Assembly (NCBI RefSeq): GCF_000699445.3
Contig: NC_067195.1
Span: 62,471,591-62,535,590, forward strand
Length of the DNA stretch: 64,000 nt
Reading direction: 5' to 3'
Origin: Schistosoma haematobium
Lineage: Eukaryota > Platyhelminthes > Trematoda > Strigeidida > Schistosomatidae
The position numbers were made by a program, and so were the translations under genes. A model generated the notes under the pieces. That model did no database searches. It saw nothing but the letters and a program-made list of their open reading frames with translations, and was not told the DNA's origin. This document shows positions 1 through 11,644 of this stretch, piece after piece (position 1 is the first letter of the stretch; each line of letters opens with the position of its first letter).

Positions 1-374
1 TACATTTGTACTGCAAGCAGAAATCAGAAATTTCATATTACAGATTTAGTGTTGAAGCATAAACTAAGGGATTCAGAAGCCGAACACATAGATTAGAGTC
101 TAGTTATTTCTCTAGTAGCTTATGCCATGTTCAATATAATTTACTGTTCATAAGTAAAAAATTACTCTTTCTGGTCATTCATATCTTTACTATTAAACAA
201 TCTATCGAAATGAAAAAATACATTTTTTTTCCAAAACCAGATAACTACTAATCTAAAATCCGATAATACGAGCTACCTTTTTTCTGGTATGTCTGCAAGG
301 CGTAAAATATTCACTTTAGATCGAATGGGATAAAAATCGTAACTAAGCAGTTTTCTGTTTTTAAGTATTTTTAC

Positions 375-475
375 CATGGATTGATCTAAATTGATGTAAC
401 ATTGATAAGTAGGGAGCACTGGACAAGTGTTTCGTCCTAGAATGAGAATCTCTCGCAGTAAAAGTACGCGACCCT
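375..475 (-). mobile_element. Decayed family B hammerhead element fragment
   Basis: On the minus strand this stretch keeps the order seen in better family B copies: a degenerate stem I strand, the GAAA-type core (read here as ttcgtcct on plus) and the outer stem I strand with GAGCACTGG. The loop and left half are heavily mutated and no tRNA-like head can be recognised. It is an old fragment, identified only by comparison with the copies at 13.6 and 37.0 kb. Confidence 0.4.
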
Positions 476-2289
476 ATTAGAGAATGAACACAGCATCTTC
501 AATTATTGCGGTTAAATTTCAGTGGTACTTAAACCAATATCTGCTCCTGACAATGACTTCTGCAAATAAAAATAATCTCTACAAACCACTTTTACCTAAA
601 AAAAATCCCTTGAGAACTTAACGGGCAAATTACTTCTATATGATGGTGAAACAATACAACTGATAACGATATTTTCTCAGAAATAACAAATACTCTAACT
701 AGTGTTGTTTCAAGATGAGTGACTTATAAACTATTGGTCAACTAGTTCAAAATGCTTATTCATGCCAAACAGACATAAACATCTGTGAAAATACCTGTAA
801 TGAAAGTTCACGGTTAACTAGGAAATGTACTTATCGAATGTGTAATGAAATTAAGATTAAAGAGGAAGAATGGATTTGTAAAATCTCAGCGAATGAATTA
901 AGATTTCATACATAATTGGTAAATATTATATAACTGTTATATGTCGAAGCTATCCTCGATCATATTATTAAGTGGCTTGACAGAAATAATCGTTTGACTA
1001 AAGCTCCAGTTTGGTGGTTATCTGATATTATTAATTAAAAATTCCCGGGAAATGTATTTTAATATTATGTGTCACTCAGATTCTTTTTTGATTTTCCTTA
1101 AAATGACAAGTTTATGTTGACTTAAGTTTAGTTCGAAATAACGTCGCTTGAATAGAGGTTTTATCTGTAAGTATTTCATCGTCATCACACTATATGGGAT
1201 TGGTTATCTTTTAGTTTAAGTTGCTTTTTGACCAGTACGAAAATAAAATCAAATAGTAAAGGATATGACCAAATGCATAAGTTTTTACACGTATCACGCG
1301 GCTGACTGGTAGATAGTCTGAGTTACTCCATAAAAGGTAAGACGCAACCTCAGTAACGAAATGTTAATATATCCTTCTGTGTTGTTGACTAATGCTAGTG
1401 CAAAACCTATTGGACCTCAGATACTTTTATAAAAAGTATTCATCTATTTGTCATAAACGGCAAACCATAGGCATATTTTTTAAAATAAAAATTTATAGCT
1501 CTCTAAGACAGTTTCTGAAGAGAAAATTTGGTCATGGCTATCAGTGAAACATAAAACCATAGTTTGATTCACTGTCCCAATGTACTAATTTATTAAAGAT
1601 TTATTTGACGAACCATCTCTCCGAATTTCATGTAAACGCCTTTTTAGACATTCGATTCTTTAGTGGCACCAAAAGCCTTTAAAACAGGCTAGATTATTTC
1701 ATCAAGCGGTTTTAAATGTGAATTCAATTGATATTAGTTGCTCTTTGTTATCTTTAAGCCAATAGTAATCTTTGCTGATTTATATTTGTACTATATACTT
1801 CCATCAATCCTATTTTCAAAAACAATACTACAAGCATTAAAACACTGAGTTACTATTCAGAGTTACTTATATTTATCAGGGGATATTTTTCAACATAGGG
1901 TGGTAATACAGTTTCTCCACAATGTATTTAGGTAATATGAACCGTATTTATCGAGCCTACCGAGAACGAGACGCATTTTTGCAACCATAATAACATTCAT
2001 AGGTGGGGAACGAATGGACTGGTGATCTTACTGTATATTTTGAACAAGAAAATTTGACTAGAGTTTAAGATTGATGAATTCAGTGAGTAAACGTTTATTT
2101 GTCAAAAGCACTGATGTATTTTAAACTTTATATCTCACTCACCAGTCTATTAAATTGACATGATATGAATTTATGTAGAATATGCCTATGAACAAACTTG
2201 GATTCATTTGATGTACACAATTAAACCAGAAGTTATGAAATTCAGTTCCTTACCTTTCGGATCAAGTGATATATGAAATACCATTGATG
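476..2289. other. AT-rich unique sequence, nothing recognised
   Basis: About 1.8 kb with no long open frame, no repeat shared with the rest of the window that I could recognise and no microsatellite of note. Confidence 0.5.
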
Positions 2290-2545
2290 ATAATTTTGCT
2301 ATAACTGAATTCATGAGTAGATCTAAACTAAACCACCATTGAAAACATAGAAGCACTGAACGGCTGTATCTTCCAAGTATGGGACTCCTCAGCAGTTTGA
2401 ATCTACGATTCCACACGAGAAACTCGAACCTAGGACCATACTAGGACAAGACGGCTGTACAGTGCTTCCAGGTTTTCAATTGTGGTATAGCTTATATCAA
2501 CTCATGAATTCAACTGTTAAAATTCCTACAACCTCCACAAATTCA
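2290..2545 (-). mobile_element. Family B foldback copy
   Basis: A minus-strand family B tail (gaattcatgag... at 2309) runs into a degenerate hammerhead core (2350-2402) and a short remnant of the tRNA-like B box (ACTCGAACC at 2421-2430). The sequence then turns round: from about 2435 to 2540 it reads as a plus-strand hammerhead 3' half and tail, ending in ...caacctccacaaatt. The two outer arms are imperfect inverted repeats of roughly 80 bases. The core on the minus strand has lost the GAAA motif, so no activity is expected. Confidence 0.65.
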
Positions 2546-3849
2546 CATTCTAATGATAATTTTATTCCCTTACATGGTAACCTCAAATTTCTTTTCAAAA
2601 CATAAATAACAATCGAGATATTAAAGTATCAAACCTTCCATGTATTAAATGACTTCTAAATTTAACAAGATGTGATCATCACATAATTTAAAATAACTTC
2701 ATAGATTGACACTAATAATAATAGCTATACCTAACATAATGATAAAATCTATCAAAGAATATACTCACATAATCTTTGAAAGTATTACACTCGTCAATGA
2801 AAAGTTTTGAAAATGATATGAAATGATTCAATTTTCTTTCTTTCTTTCTCTTTCAAGATACACTTAATATACCAACACACCATCATAAATAATTTATTGT
2901 TCTATAGGACATATGAAAGGGGACTGAAAGAAGTAATAGTTGTGATTACATTTATTTTTCTACACTTTGATTTTTCCTCAAAGAAATTATTTACATTGTT
3001 TCCTACACTTTTCATTAATCTAGTTTACTATTTTATCAAGAATAGTTTTTTATACGTATATAAATATTTCTATCCACCTATTAAACAGAATTGTTATGTT
3101 TAACTTCCCCTTGTTTTTCTTATCTTCTCATATATAATTTTTTTTTCCTCTGTCATTCATTCCTCTGTGTGTGTACATATGTATTTTTATCGTTGGGAAA
3201 CCAATCCTGTTACAAACAGATTATCATATACACTTGTCATTGCTTCTGCCACACAAGATTACTACTATATTCTAGTGGAGTGGAAACTAATAAATATGAG
3301 TGGAAATTCCAAAGATCAGTGAGACACACATCTATAGGAAAAAAGGAGTTTTATTTATATATAAATATATATTTATAAAAGACATATAGTAATATTACAG
3401 ATAGACGTAAACACACATCTAACTTGTGGTATATACTGCGTATCTGAGCCGGTGGTTTGACAATATAAGAAATGGTAAGGTCTTAGAATTTGTCATCATA
3501 AATAGGAAATATAAACACAAGTATACTAGAAAGAAAGAAAACTGAACGCTGTTAAAAATACCTGATGAATTATAAGTATCTACTATTGTATATAAATTTG
3601 ATATGGATGTAGAATACGCAACTAAGTATTGAATACTAAAATCATGTCGGTCAGATCGAAATTAACAGAGTAAATTTCAAAAGCATCGGACAAATAGTTT
3701 TTCTTTTCAGGTCTTTTAAGATAATTTTTTAGCTGATTATGTAAAACAACTCACAGTAATTCGTAGAAAACTGTTCTAAATTATTATGTTACTGAACATT
3801 TCGAATTTCAATAAATTCATCTGAATGCTTTATAAGGAAATAATATTGA
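2546..3849. other. AT- and T-rich tract without gene
   Basis: Contains short TTTC repeats near 2838-2852 and T-rich open frames (2897-3103, 3091-3378) whose translations are hydrophobic and Phe/Leu/Cys-rich, as expected from composition alone. No start context, splice structure or family match supports coding. Confidence 0.5.
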
Positions 3850-4080
3850 GTTGAGATCATCAACTGATCAATGTCATGTCGCAATTGAAAAGGTGGAAGC
3901 ATTGGACAGCGTTTGTGTGAAACCCAAGGTCATAAGTTTGAACCCCGTGAACGAGATCGTGGGTACGCACTGTTGAGGAGTCCTATACTGAGACGAAACG
4001 GCCGTCCAATGCTTCCAGGTTTTCAGTGTTGGTCTACTACTGAATGGTTCATAATCTCAATTGAAACTCAACAATCATCA
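3850..4080 (+). mobile_element. Family B foldback copy
   Basis: The left 65 bases are a minus-oriented family B tail that reaches the GAAGCATTGGAC side of the ribozyme. The sequence then switches to plus orientation with a B-box-like block (AGTTTGAACCCCG at 3935-3947), the hammerhead core and a plus tail ending in a form of TCATAATCTCAA. The A-box half of the tRNA-like head is missing. This inverted-arm layout recurs in other copies. Confidence 0.65.
3960..4017 (+). ncRNA. Hammerhead ribozyme-like core, family B
   Basis: The order is stem I (GCACTG), TTGAGGA in place of the required CUGANGA, stem II with loop, GAAA, a short palindromic helix III (ACGGCCGT), the GTC cleavage triplet and the stem I return strand CAATGC. 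Core position 3 is T instead of C, which would weaken the C3-G8 pair, so this copy is probably weak or dead. Confidence 0.6.
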
Positions 4081-5263
4081 CAATCCTATACAGAAAACAA
4101 TATTAAAATTAACTGAAAATGATTACACTAAATAGAGTCATCAATTCTGTTAGCATCTACAGACTGAGTTTTATCTGATCAGCTTTGAGTTAAATGAGTA
4201 AACTGATCATTCGTGATTGAAACAACACTGGCCTGATAATTAACATCATATATTTAAAATATGTAGGATTCATTCACTTATTTCGTTCGACAGAATATGT
4301 AGTCAACTGGTTTTTTAAAATGATTCCGCAGGTATTATATTGTAAATCTTTTGATAAGTGAGTTCTTACATATACTATATCGAAATCACGGTTGATAAAT
4401 AATGAACATTATCTACTTTCGAGGTTCTTCAATGCAAAATCTGCATCCTGCTAACACTTTTCAAGATATCCATTGTGTGTAACAGTAAGATAATGAAAGA
4501 TATACCACCCTATTCATTTTCGTTGTGACTGTCAACCACCAGATCTTTACCAAAGCATTTGCTAGCTGAACTAAGCCAGAATATTCAGCACTTATGACAG
4601 GCTGGAAACTTAGGTTACTAGGTTTGAACTCAGCAGTCCTTCTTTCACCCCCATTCACCTTTTGATAGAGTGATATCCTAATGTAAACCTTTTATTCCTG
4701 AATTAAATTTAGTGCAACTGTGGAGTCAGTCAGATTGGATGTGAGATAATAAATCACCAGTGCAATTGGAAGAAAGTTGCGCCATACTGACAACGCACTG
4801 GGATTTAAATTTTAAACAAATGAATTTCAACTGACCAGCTTAAGTTTATCGTGTTTTTCACAAGATCTAATCCTATGAGGAGTTGTGGATGAACTCGTTC
4901 GAGAATTTTTGAACCAGGACAAAACGGTAATCGAGTTTCCCCTGACTTCCGATAAATATGTAGTTAAAGTCAATTGTTAATAAAATGAACGCATTGTACA
5001 GAACCAACAAATAACACTAGTAGTAATTAATCGTTCTACCTATAAAGCTGCATGTAAAACTTTTATGTGCTAGCTCACGTTCTCACATGTTATGAATGAT
5101 ACTTTAATTCAGCTAAACTAGTCACAAAGTTTAAATGTATGAATAATAGTGTTTTCAAAGGCATCTAATAACTGAGGTAATCAGATAGCATTAATGTTGT
5201 CATCTGAATAAAACATAGATTTCAATAAATAAGTGGTATATGTTTCCAGAAGACATGGAAAGA
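4081..5263. other. Unique AT-rich sequence, nothing recognised
   Basis: No coding signature or repeat identified. The small minus-strand frame at 4461-4658 has no recognisable domain. Confidence 0.5.
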
Positions 5264-5375
5264 ATCAACAAAAATTGGACAGAACTGGAAATGAAGGCCC
5301 AGGACAGAGTGGATTGGAGAATGCTGGTCGGCCGCCTATGCTCCATTGGGAGTAACAGGCGTAAGTAAGTAAGAA
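5264..5375 (+). mobile_element. RTE-type retrotransposon 3' terminal fragment
   Basis: This is the extreme 3' end of the RTE family found at 29.1 kb. It encodes a form of the C-terminal block (GWRMLV..LCS....NRRK) and ends in a short (TAAG)n tail (gcgtaagtaagtaag) at 5359-5373. Only about 110 bases remain, which is typical of 5'-truncated non-LTR insertions. Confidence 0.8.
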
Positions 5376-5924
5376 ATCTGTTTCCAGAGTCGTAAATAAC
5401 TTATCACTACTTGTTCTATGACTTGTATCAAGTTGCAGTCATTTGATGATAATGTTTCTAAAAAATTATATTCTTTTTTAAACCTTTCTGATCATCAAAA
5501 ATCCAATGTATGTACCTGATGTCTTGAAAGGACTAGTGATAAGTCGATTATATCACAGAAAGCTCATTATTATGAATTATATTAGTTGATGACTAATCTA
5601 CAATCAGATTACAACTATGTTCATCCAATATATATATTTCATCTATAATGTAATTAGTAATGTAATTTTCTACTTGATCGATCTATCTTTACAACAAAAA
5701 TTATTTATTATTTAGCAATGAGATCTGAAAAATTCTCCTTGAATCATCATTGTCTCTATTAATAGTTTCACTATTTATACATTAATATTTGAGAGCTTTA
5801 GCCAAGAACACACACTAAACAGTATTGTAGAATTTATAATTTTTATCGACCATGAAAACAGATGAACTATTATTAATAATTCTTAATAGAGCAAACTCTT
5901 AACTGAATTGACAATGTGTAGGAT
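5376..5924. other. Unique AT-rich sequence, nothing recognised
   Basis: No gene or repeat seen. Confidence 0.45.
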
Positions 5925-6190
5925 ATGAGGCAGTTACCTATCGAAGACAGCAGAAGATGGTCGCGCAATATCGTGGATTGATTGAGGTTAGACATTAACA
6001 ACTTTGGATACCGGCTCAGTGGTCTGAAGTTTAAGCGTTTGCTTGGGACTGAAGGCCCAGGGCTCAAGCCCCGCGTGTGGAATCGTGGATGCGCACTCCT
6101 GAGGAGTCCCATACTGAGAAATAACGACTGTCCAATCCTTCCAGGTTTTCAATGATGGTCTAACCTCGATCGGTTAATGATTTCAGTAAA
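5925..6190 (+). mobile_element. Family B element with tRNA-like head and decayed hammerhead
   Basis: A plus-strand copy with a 5' leader (..tcgtggattgattgagg), a tRNA-like head starting CCGGCTCAGTGGTCT (A box about 6014-6032), a B-box relative GGCTCAAGCCC (6061-6071), a hammerhead region at 6087-6142 and a tail at 6143-6190. The GAAA core reads as AATAA, so the ribozyme is broken. The 5' leader and 3' tail are imperfect inverted repeats, and both carry the variant GAGGTTAGAC/GTCTAACCTC, where other copies have GAAGTTAGAC or GTCTAGCTTC. Confidence 0.75.
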
Positions 6191-6664
6191 TTTACACAAT
6201 CGGCTTCCCTTGCAGACCCGTTCAACTAATTAACGGTTAAAACTTAGTATCAATGATAAGGATCACAACATCATACTTTAACTTCCCAGTATTTAGTATC
6301 TCTTTTATTCAATTCATTCTTAGTAGCTAACCAGTTATTTCTTCTTTGAAGTAAAAGACTTTCGTGAATTAACAAAATGTTGTAAACTCATTTCATTACT
6401 CACTGATTTATTACAAATTTCATTACGAACAAGCAAAACAATTGTAAATTAATTTGAAATTATCAAATTAAATACCTTTAGTAACAATTAACATGTTATT
6501 TATTTGGATACCCAAACTCTTAGTTAGCAATTGGAGTTCACTGATTTTAAAATATACTAATATACAACCATCAAATACAATTATTTATGATTATTGTTCA
6601 TTATTAATTGATGTTTCGATTTTTGACAACTAAATACTACTTATCACCTTAGTATTGTTTACTT
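6191..6664. other. AT-rich unique sequence
   Basis: Nothing recognised. Confidence 0.45.
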
Positions 6665-7080
6665 GAGTCCTCTCATTGATGTCTAAGACTACAATTGATC
6701 ATTCTCTTATTGGCATATGTACATTCTGTGAGGATCACCTCAATATTGCCTTAATTAACAAGTATTATAAGCAAAGATAGATAGTAGCAAGCAGTGGAAT
6801 CAAGGACACGCGTTTCGTCCCGTTTGGGACTCGTCAGCTGGATGTACCTACACCCCAGAGTTGATATTTACTCTGGGACTCAAACCCACTACCATTCGCT
6901 TCAAACGCCATCGCGTTATCCACTTAGCCACTGAGTCCTGATAACCGCTTGTTTGTGCAATGGGGTGAAGTATAAATTCAGTTGGTGTAGTTTTACTTGT
7001 ATCTTCCGATTGTTATTCAGGACTGAAATGGATCAATTTCTTATTGACATACGTGCACACTGTACGTATTGCCTCGAGAT
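6665..7080 (-). mobile_element. Sm-alpha retroelement, more than one unit long
   Basis: Read on the minus strand the order is: body segment (7075 to 6953), tRNA-like pol III promoter (about 6945 to 6862; A-box block TGGCTAAGTGGATAACGCG, B box GGTTTGAGTCC), hammerhead (6850 to 6790), then a second body segment (about 6776 to 6665). The second body segment matches the first in blocks such as GATCAATTGTAGTC and the conserved ATCGAGGC-type motif. Because body sequence occurs on both sides of one promoter and ribozyme, the copy is longer than a unit. That is what insertion of a multimeric or circular transcript would give. Sm-alpha is a known schistosome family. Confidence 0.8.
6790..6850 (-). ncRNA. 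Sm-alpha hammerhead ribozyme, core intact
   Basis: Minus strand: GGTACATCCAG, CTGACGA (core C3-A9 intact), a perfect five-pair stem II (GTCCC AAAC GGGAC), GAAA, short helix III ACGCGTGT, cleavage triplet GTC, and the stem I return strand CTTGATTCCACTGC. One mismatch lies in stem I. All nucleotides required in the core are present. Helix III is too short to close well alone, so activity as a dimer is likely, as reported for Sm-alpha. Confidence 0.85.
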
Positions 7081-7081
7081 A

Positions 7082-7142
7082 CAGGTACATCCGGCTGACG
7101 AGTCGCAGATAAGACGAAATGCGTGTCCTGGATTCTACTGCT
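7082..7142 (+). ncRNA. Sm-alpha hammerhead ribozyme, core intact, inverted to its neighbour
   Basis: Plus strand: CAGGTACATCCGG, CTGACGA, a three-pair stem II, GAAA, ATGCGTGTC and the return strand CTGGATTCTACTGC. The core is intact and stem I pairs with one G-U. It lies head-on to the minus-strand Sm-alpha copy that ends at about 7080, so the two ribozymes face each other from opposite strands. Downstream, 7141-7162 keeps the usual Sm-alpha sequence after the ribozyme. Confidence 0.8.
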
Positions 7143-7162
7143 AGCCACTATTCATCTTTATC

Positions 7163-8934
7163 TATTGCCTAAAAACCTAATAATTATAACATACTCGAAC
7201 AGGATGACGTCCTCGAAGACTCCAAGTGTAATGATAATTGAGGAATATTCGTTGAAATTACTATTAATTAACTTATTTTTTAACCAATCAAAAATATTCA
7301 AAAAAAGTTGTGTTTTTTTGTTAACGTATTCACTTGTTTGTATACATCTGAATCTATGTTAACTTCTTTATCCTGTTGATACTTTTTTCATGGGTCTTAG
7401 TTTTTCTGAAAAAAAAATCACCCATTACTTCATATTATTATTGTTATTTGAATCATTATTTGAGTTTTCCTATTCTAATTGACTTCTTTTTATTCAGAAA
7501 TGAAAACTCTATTAATTAAAATGATGTATATTTATTTATATATTTTAAATGACTTACAAATTAAAGTATTACAAATGGAAAGAAGAAAGTGATTGAGATA
7601 AAAATGGGGTAATCTTATATATATATATATATATACGTTCAGTCATTGAGTTACTCAATATATATACAAATAAACAAATACTCATACATATATATATGTA
7701 TGTACGTTTTATAGAGATAGAGCATTAAAGTAAACCCCTTACTCTAGAGATAAGAATCCCAAATGAATAAGATCAAGTATTCATTTCTAATTTGTTTCTT
7801 GTTTTCTATTACACATATACATAAATAATATAAACTTTCTTACATATATATATATATATGTATACTCTTGTTTTGTTTAATCTCCCTTTCTTCAAAATTA
7901 ATTCATTTTAAGAATCTGATTCTTTCTTTTTATTTTGTTTTTTCTGTAAAAAAAAGAGAAAAAAGAGAAAAAAGAAGAAGAAAATTTGTGGTAGAAACAC
8001 TTTAAATGTAAAAAGAAAAAAATGATTATACAAATTTATTGAATTAGAATAAAATAATAATGAATTTAATAGAAAGATTATCAGATATAGAATAGAAGAT
8101 TTGTTTAAATTATATTAAAGACAGTAGAAAATAAGGAGAGAGAGAAAAAAAGGGAAATTCAAATATAGAAATAAATAAATGTAAAGAAAAATCTCGATTA
8201 ATAAATGTTCACTCATTTAAAAAAAGTAGATAAATCTATTGACTTTAGTATTATTATCATTATTACATATACACAGAGCAATAAATTAACTCACGTGTAT
8301 GGTTTTAGTTAACTCGTTCCACTTTATTCATTCTTTTCTGTTATCCTTTTTACTCTGTATAATTTAATTTTCAACTGAAGCGTTATTTATAAGAAAATTA
8401 GTTAATTATTTACTTACTTATTTAGTATGTGTGTTTTTTCCTTCTGTTTGCATAATGAGCTTTAAAACTCTAGTAGCTTAGTATTAGTTGCTATTCTTTC
8501 CTTTCTTTCTTTCTTCCTCTTTCTTTTTTTTGGTGTTGTTTGTTAATGTCACATAAGAAAGTCAGTACATTTTCAACAACAACATCAACAACAGTAACAA
8601 CAACAAAAAGAAAATAAATTAATAAAATAAAATGGCGATGAGAGAAAACGAAAGAAATAATGGTAACAAATAAAAAAACACATTAAGTGAGGAAGGATAG
8701 ATTTGAAAGTAAAGAAAAATAAAATAACGAAAAAAATTACCCAATTCTGTTCAATTAGTAACATTTTTCATTTAGATGAAGGATTTGTAAAGAATGGTTC
8801 AAATTGAAAATGAGTTGTGTGTATTTTTGTTTACGGTTATAAATTGGTATTTAATTAGTGAAGCATTGAAAAAAAAATTAATGGAGTTATGTTAACGTTG
8901 TTCATTTCACAACAATGTTTATGGATGATTAGAA
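7163..8934. other. AT-rich low-complexity tract, possible regulatory block
   Basis: Holds AT dinucleotide runs (7617-7636, 7846-7860), purine-rich runs (7950-7985), pyrimidine runs (8495-8530) and a CAACAA-rich stretch (8573-8606). No repeat family and no coding frame with support. The frame at 7123-7362 starts inside Sm-alpha and is not believable. Low-complexity, repeat-poor blocks like this also occur at 21.4, 27.0 and 37.1 kb. Confidence 0.45.
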
Positions 8935-9230
8935 TAAAGATCTATGATAGTAGTGTAATAAGCAAGAACACGAGTGGGGACAATCGAATGTATTTGACAC
9001 GAAATTACAGAGCATCTCAATAAAATCTGAGAACCATATAGTAAATAGTTAATTTGTAAAATATCAATCTATCGTATAAAATTTGACTGTTCCTTTGTAA
9101 ATATCAGTTCATTGTCTCAGATTTCATTGTTCATGCATTTTCATGTCAATAGCCTTCCGATTCCGTTCCTTCCTTATCGATCTTCTGATGAAATACATTC
9201 TATGCTTGACCAGCGATATACATATTACTT
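8935..9230 (-). repeat. Unclassified repeat family E, copy 1
   Basis: On the minus strand it shares ordered blocks with 63525-63760: AAGATCGATAAGGAA, TATGGTTCTCAGATTT, GAGATG(C/T)TCTGTAATTT and ACATTCGATTGTCCCCACT. No open frame survives. It could be the 3' end of a longer mobile element that I cannot name. Confidence 0.65.
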
Positions 9231-9784
9231 ATGTACTGTAAATTGAGAAGAAATTATTCATTTCATCTCAATCTTTTTAATATAACGCAACAACTATTTT
9301 CTTAGTATAATTACCAAGATTGAATCAAATAACTTTGAAAAGAATTATTACTGAATACAGAAATTTTTGACAAGGTGTAAGTTGTTTTTCAGAGAATAAA
9401 TGATTTTCCTAATTAATTAGGAATCCGAATAGTACATAGGAAAATAAAGATAAATTTATTCATGATACCATCAAATTATTTGGATCAAAGGGGATATTAA
9501 ATAAAGCGCACATATGATGTAACCATGATTATTTTTAAATGTGATATTTAAAATACAAATGAACAGTTTAATTCGTGTTTACTTAGACTCGTAGTGTTTG
9601 TGACCTTAAATAGTTTGCAAATTTTTTTTCGGATAAATTATCCAATGTGATTGAATAGTAGTCTTCATTTTTATTGCTTAATGCACGATTTAATAAAATG
9701 AGGCTTATGTCTTTTGTTATATTAGGGAAAGGCTATTTAAGTTATTTGAACATTATTGTTATTATTATCTATAAGAGTGCTACT
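9231..9784. other. AT-rich sequence, nothing recognised
   Basis: No gene or repeat seen; the frame at 9674-9859 overlaps repeat E and is not supported. Confidence 0.45.
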
Positions 9785-10040
9785 AAACGTGTAGTGAACA
9801 GAACACTGGTGGGTACAATCGAATTATATCTAGCAAAAAATCACAAAGTTACTTGGTAAAATAGAAAAACCATACTATAATACTTAATTTGCAAAATGTC
9901 CAATAATTGTTTCGAACATCGTTGTTGTTGCATTTCCATACTAATTGCTTTCTATTCCCACTCTTCCTTTCTTGATCTTCCCCATCTTCTGCTGCCAGAC
10001 ATTACATTCCTGACTCGCGTCATATACTACTTATATCAAT
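9785..10040 (-). repeat. Unclassified repeat family E, copy 2
   Basis: Minus strand. It shares TTTGCAAATTAAGTAT, TTCGATTGTACCCAC and GTGTTCTG.TCACTAC with the other two copies, and it extends further 5' into a block with GTCTGGCAGCAGAAG, which resembles the start of the 63.5-kb copy. More diverged than copy 1. Confidence 0.6.
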
Positions 10041-11030
10041 ATAAGTAGAACGCACCACAAAGATATCATCCATCACTGTTGCTAGTTTTAGTTATAAACG
10101 TTCAAGAGAAATGACATAATTCATTTATAAGAGTTTAGATCCTATAAAAAAGTTCTTAAAATGCTTATTTATCGAGATATTACCTACTTGATCATTTTCA
10201 CTGTTACAAGATAGCTTGATCTAACAAATACTTTGAATAGATTACTGAAATATTTCAGTTTTACTCAAAGAGGACCAACAGTCTGTACATTAAATTGATT
10301 CATTTTTTCACTTTATATATTTGTGTAATTCGAACTAAGTTTTTATGCGTATGGTTTTATTTCCAGTCAACCACATAATTATACTTACCTGATAATTTTT
10401 TTATAATACAACGTTATGAAATATAGTATACATTAATAATTTATATGTTTGATGAATAGTCCTGATAAAATTTCCAATACAAGTGGAACAAGAGTACAAG
10501 TTATGAAAACTGTAATATATTTACGTAACAATGACGACAAAAGTTTTATGTTGACTCCAATCAAAAATTTTGGAAAAATTAAAGTTTACTACCTGAATTA
10601 CCTCATAATTTTATGTTTAAGGGTAAGAGAGTTCCGGCTTATATTACTTAATGTGTTTTATAAAACAAGAATATCTCACATTAGTTTAAGACTGTTTTGA
10701 GAATTCCTAGTGATGCTCATAAATATCTCATTAAAAATTAAATCATCTTTTTGGGATCTCAAATCAATTCACCGTTTCAGTCGTTCAAGCGACTGTCTAC
10801 ATCAATAAGAGTTGTCACTTATAAGAGTCCAGTTTAAAGATAGTGTCTGATCAATTGATATTGATAAGCAATAAAAACGATACTATGGTTCTAATCAGTT
10901 TCTTAAGCATTTACTAGTGTCAAACCATACTTGTATAGCAAAAGGAATTATGTCATGTCCCCAAAAATTTGATTTTGATATCCTTAATACAAATAAAGTA
11001 TAAATCTTCCAGCTTCAGTTTCAAACCTTA
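10041..11030. other. AT-rich sequence, nothing recognised
   Basis: The frame at 10449-10700 (83 codons) has no recognisable domain and no splice or promoter support. Confidence 0.45.
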
Positions 11031-11200
11031 CTTGAATTATTTATTCTGGTTAGCATCTTGCTTAGCAAGGTATCTTTCCACGGGATGGGGTTGTCGACCC
11101 CATGCCCAACCCTCCTCCTTTATTCGGACTTGGGACAGGCAGTAACTCTTCAAAAGATACAGAGAGAGTTAGTTTCAAACCTACATAAATAGAATAAACA
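11031..11200 (-). mobile_element. Orphan 5' UTR fragment of the RTE family
   Basis: On the minus strand the blocks GGGTTGGGCATGGGGTCG and CCCATCCCGTGG, preceded by a GTTACTGCCTGTCCCAAG-like block, match the 5' end region of the RTE copy at 46.2 kb, where the same C-rich motif (gaccccatgcttaac) occurs. No coding part of the element is attached here. The small frame at 11062-11265 is an artefact of this UTR. Confidence 0.55.
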
Positions 11201-11644
11201 TATTGCATCACGATAGGAATATTTATCTTTGAATATTCTTGTTCTGATAATTTAAGTTTTCTCAAACTGTTAAGAATACTTACAAATTAGGTTTTCTTGG
11301 TCTTATGGTTAAATGTTTTAAATTTGTGCTCCAAAACAGCCTTGGACCAAGAACTTGTATTCTTTTCAAGCGGTCTGCGCTTCATTTAGTGACTATTTTC
11401 TATTTTATCATGTTATTTTGTCTTTTTTCCTCTAAGGTAAGCCACAGGCATTGTACGCAAATGAGTTTTACAATAGTATTATGAAAATTCCGAAAATCCT
11501 ATAAAGAAAGACCAATCAAGTTCTTTTATTTCATGTGTATATCAGTAATGACTGAAGCACTGTCTTCTGTATATCGTTACTTCACACCAGTTAACGTTCT
11601 AATACCACCTCACTAAATAATAAGAACAATAGTCGGTGAGACTT

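Noticed and set aside
3091..3378. 95-codon Cys/Phe-rich frame
   Set aside because: Composition-driven in a T-rich tract, no start context or splice support.
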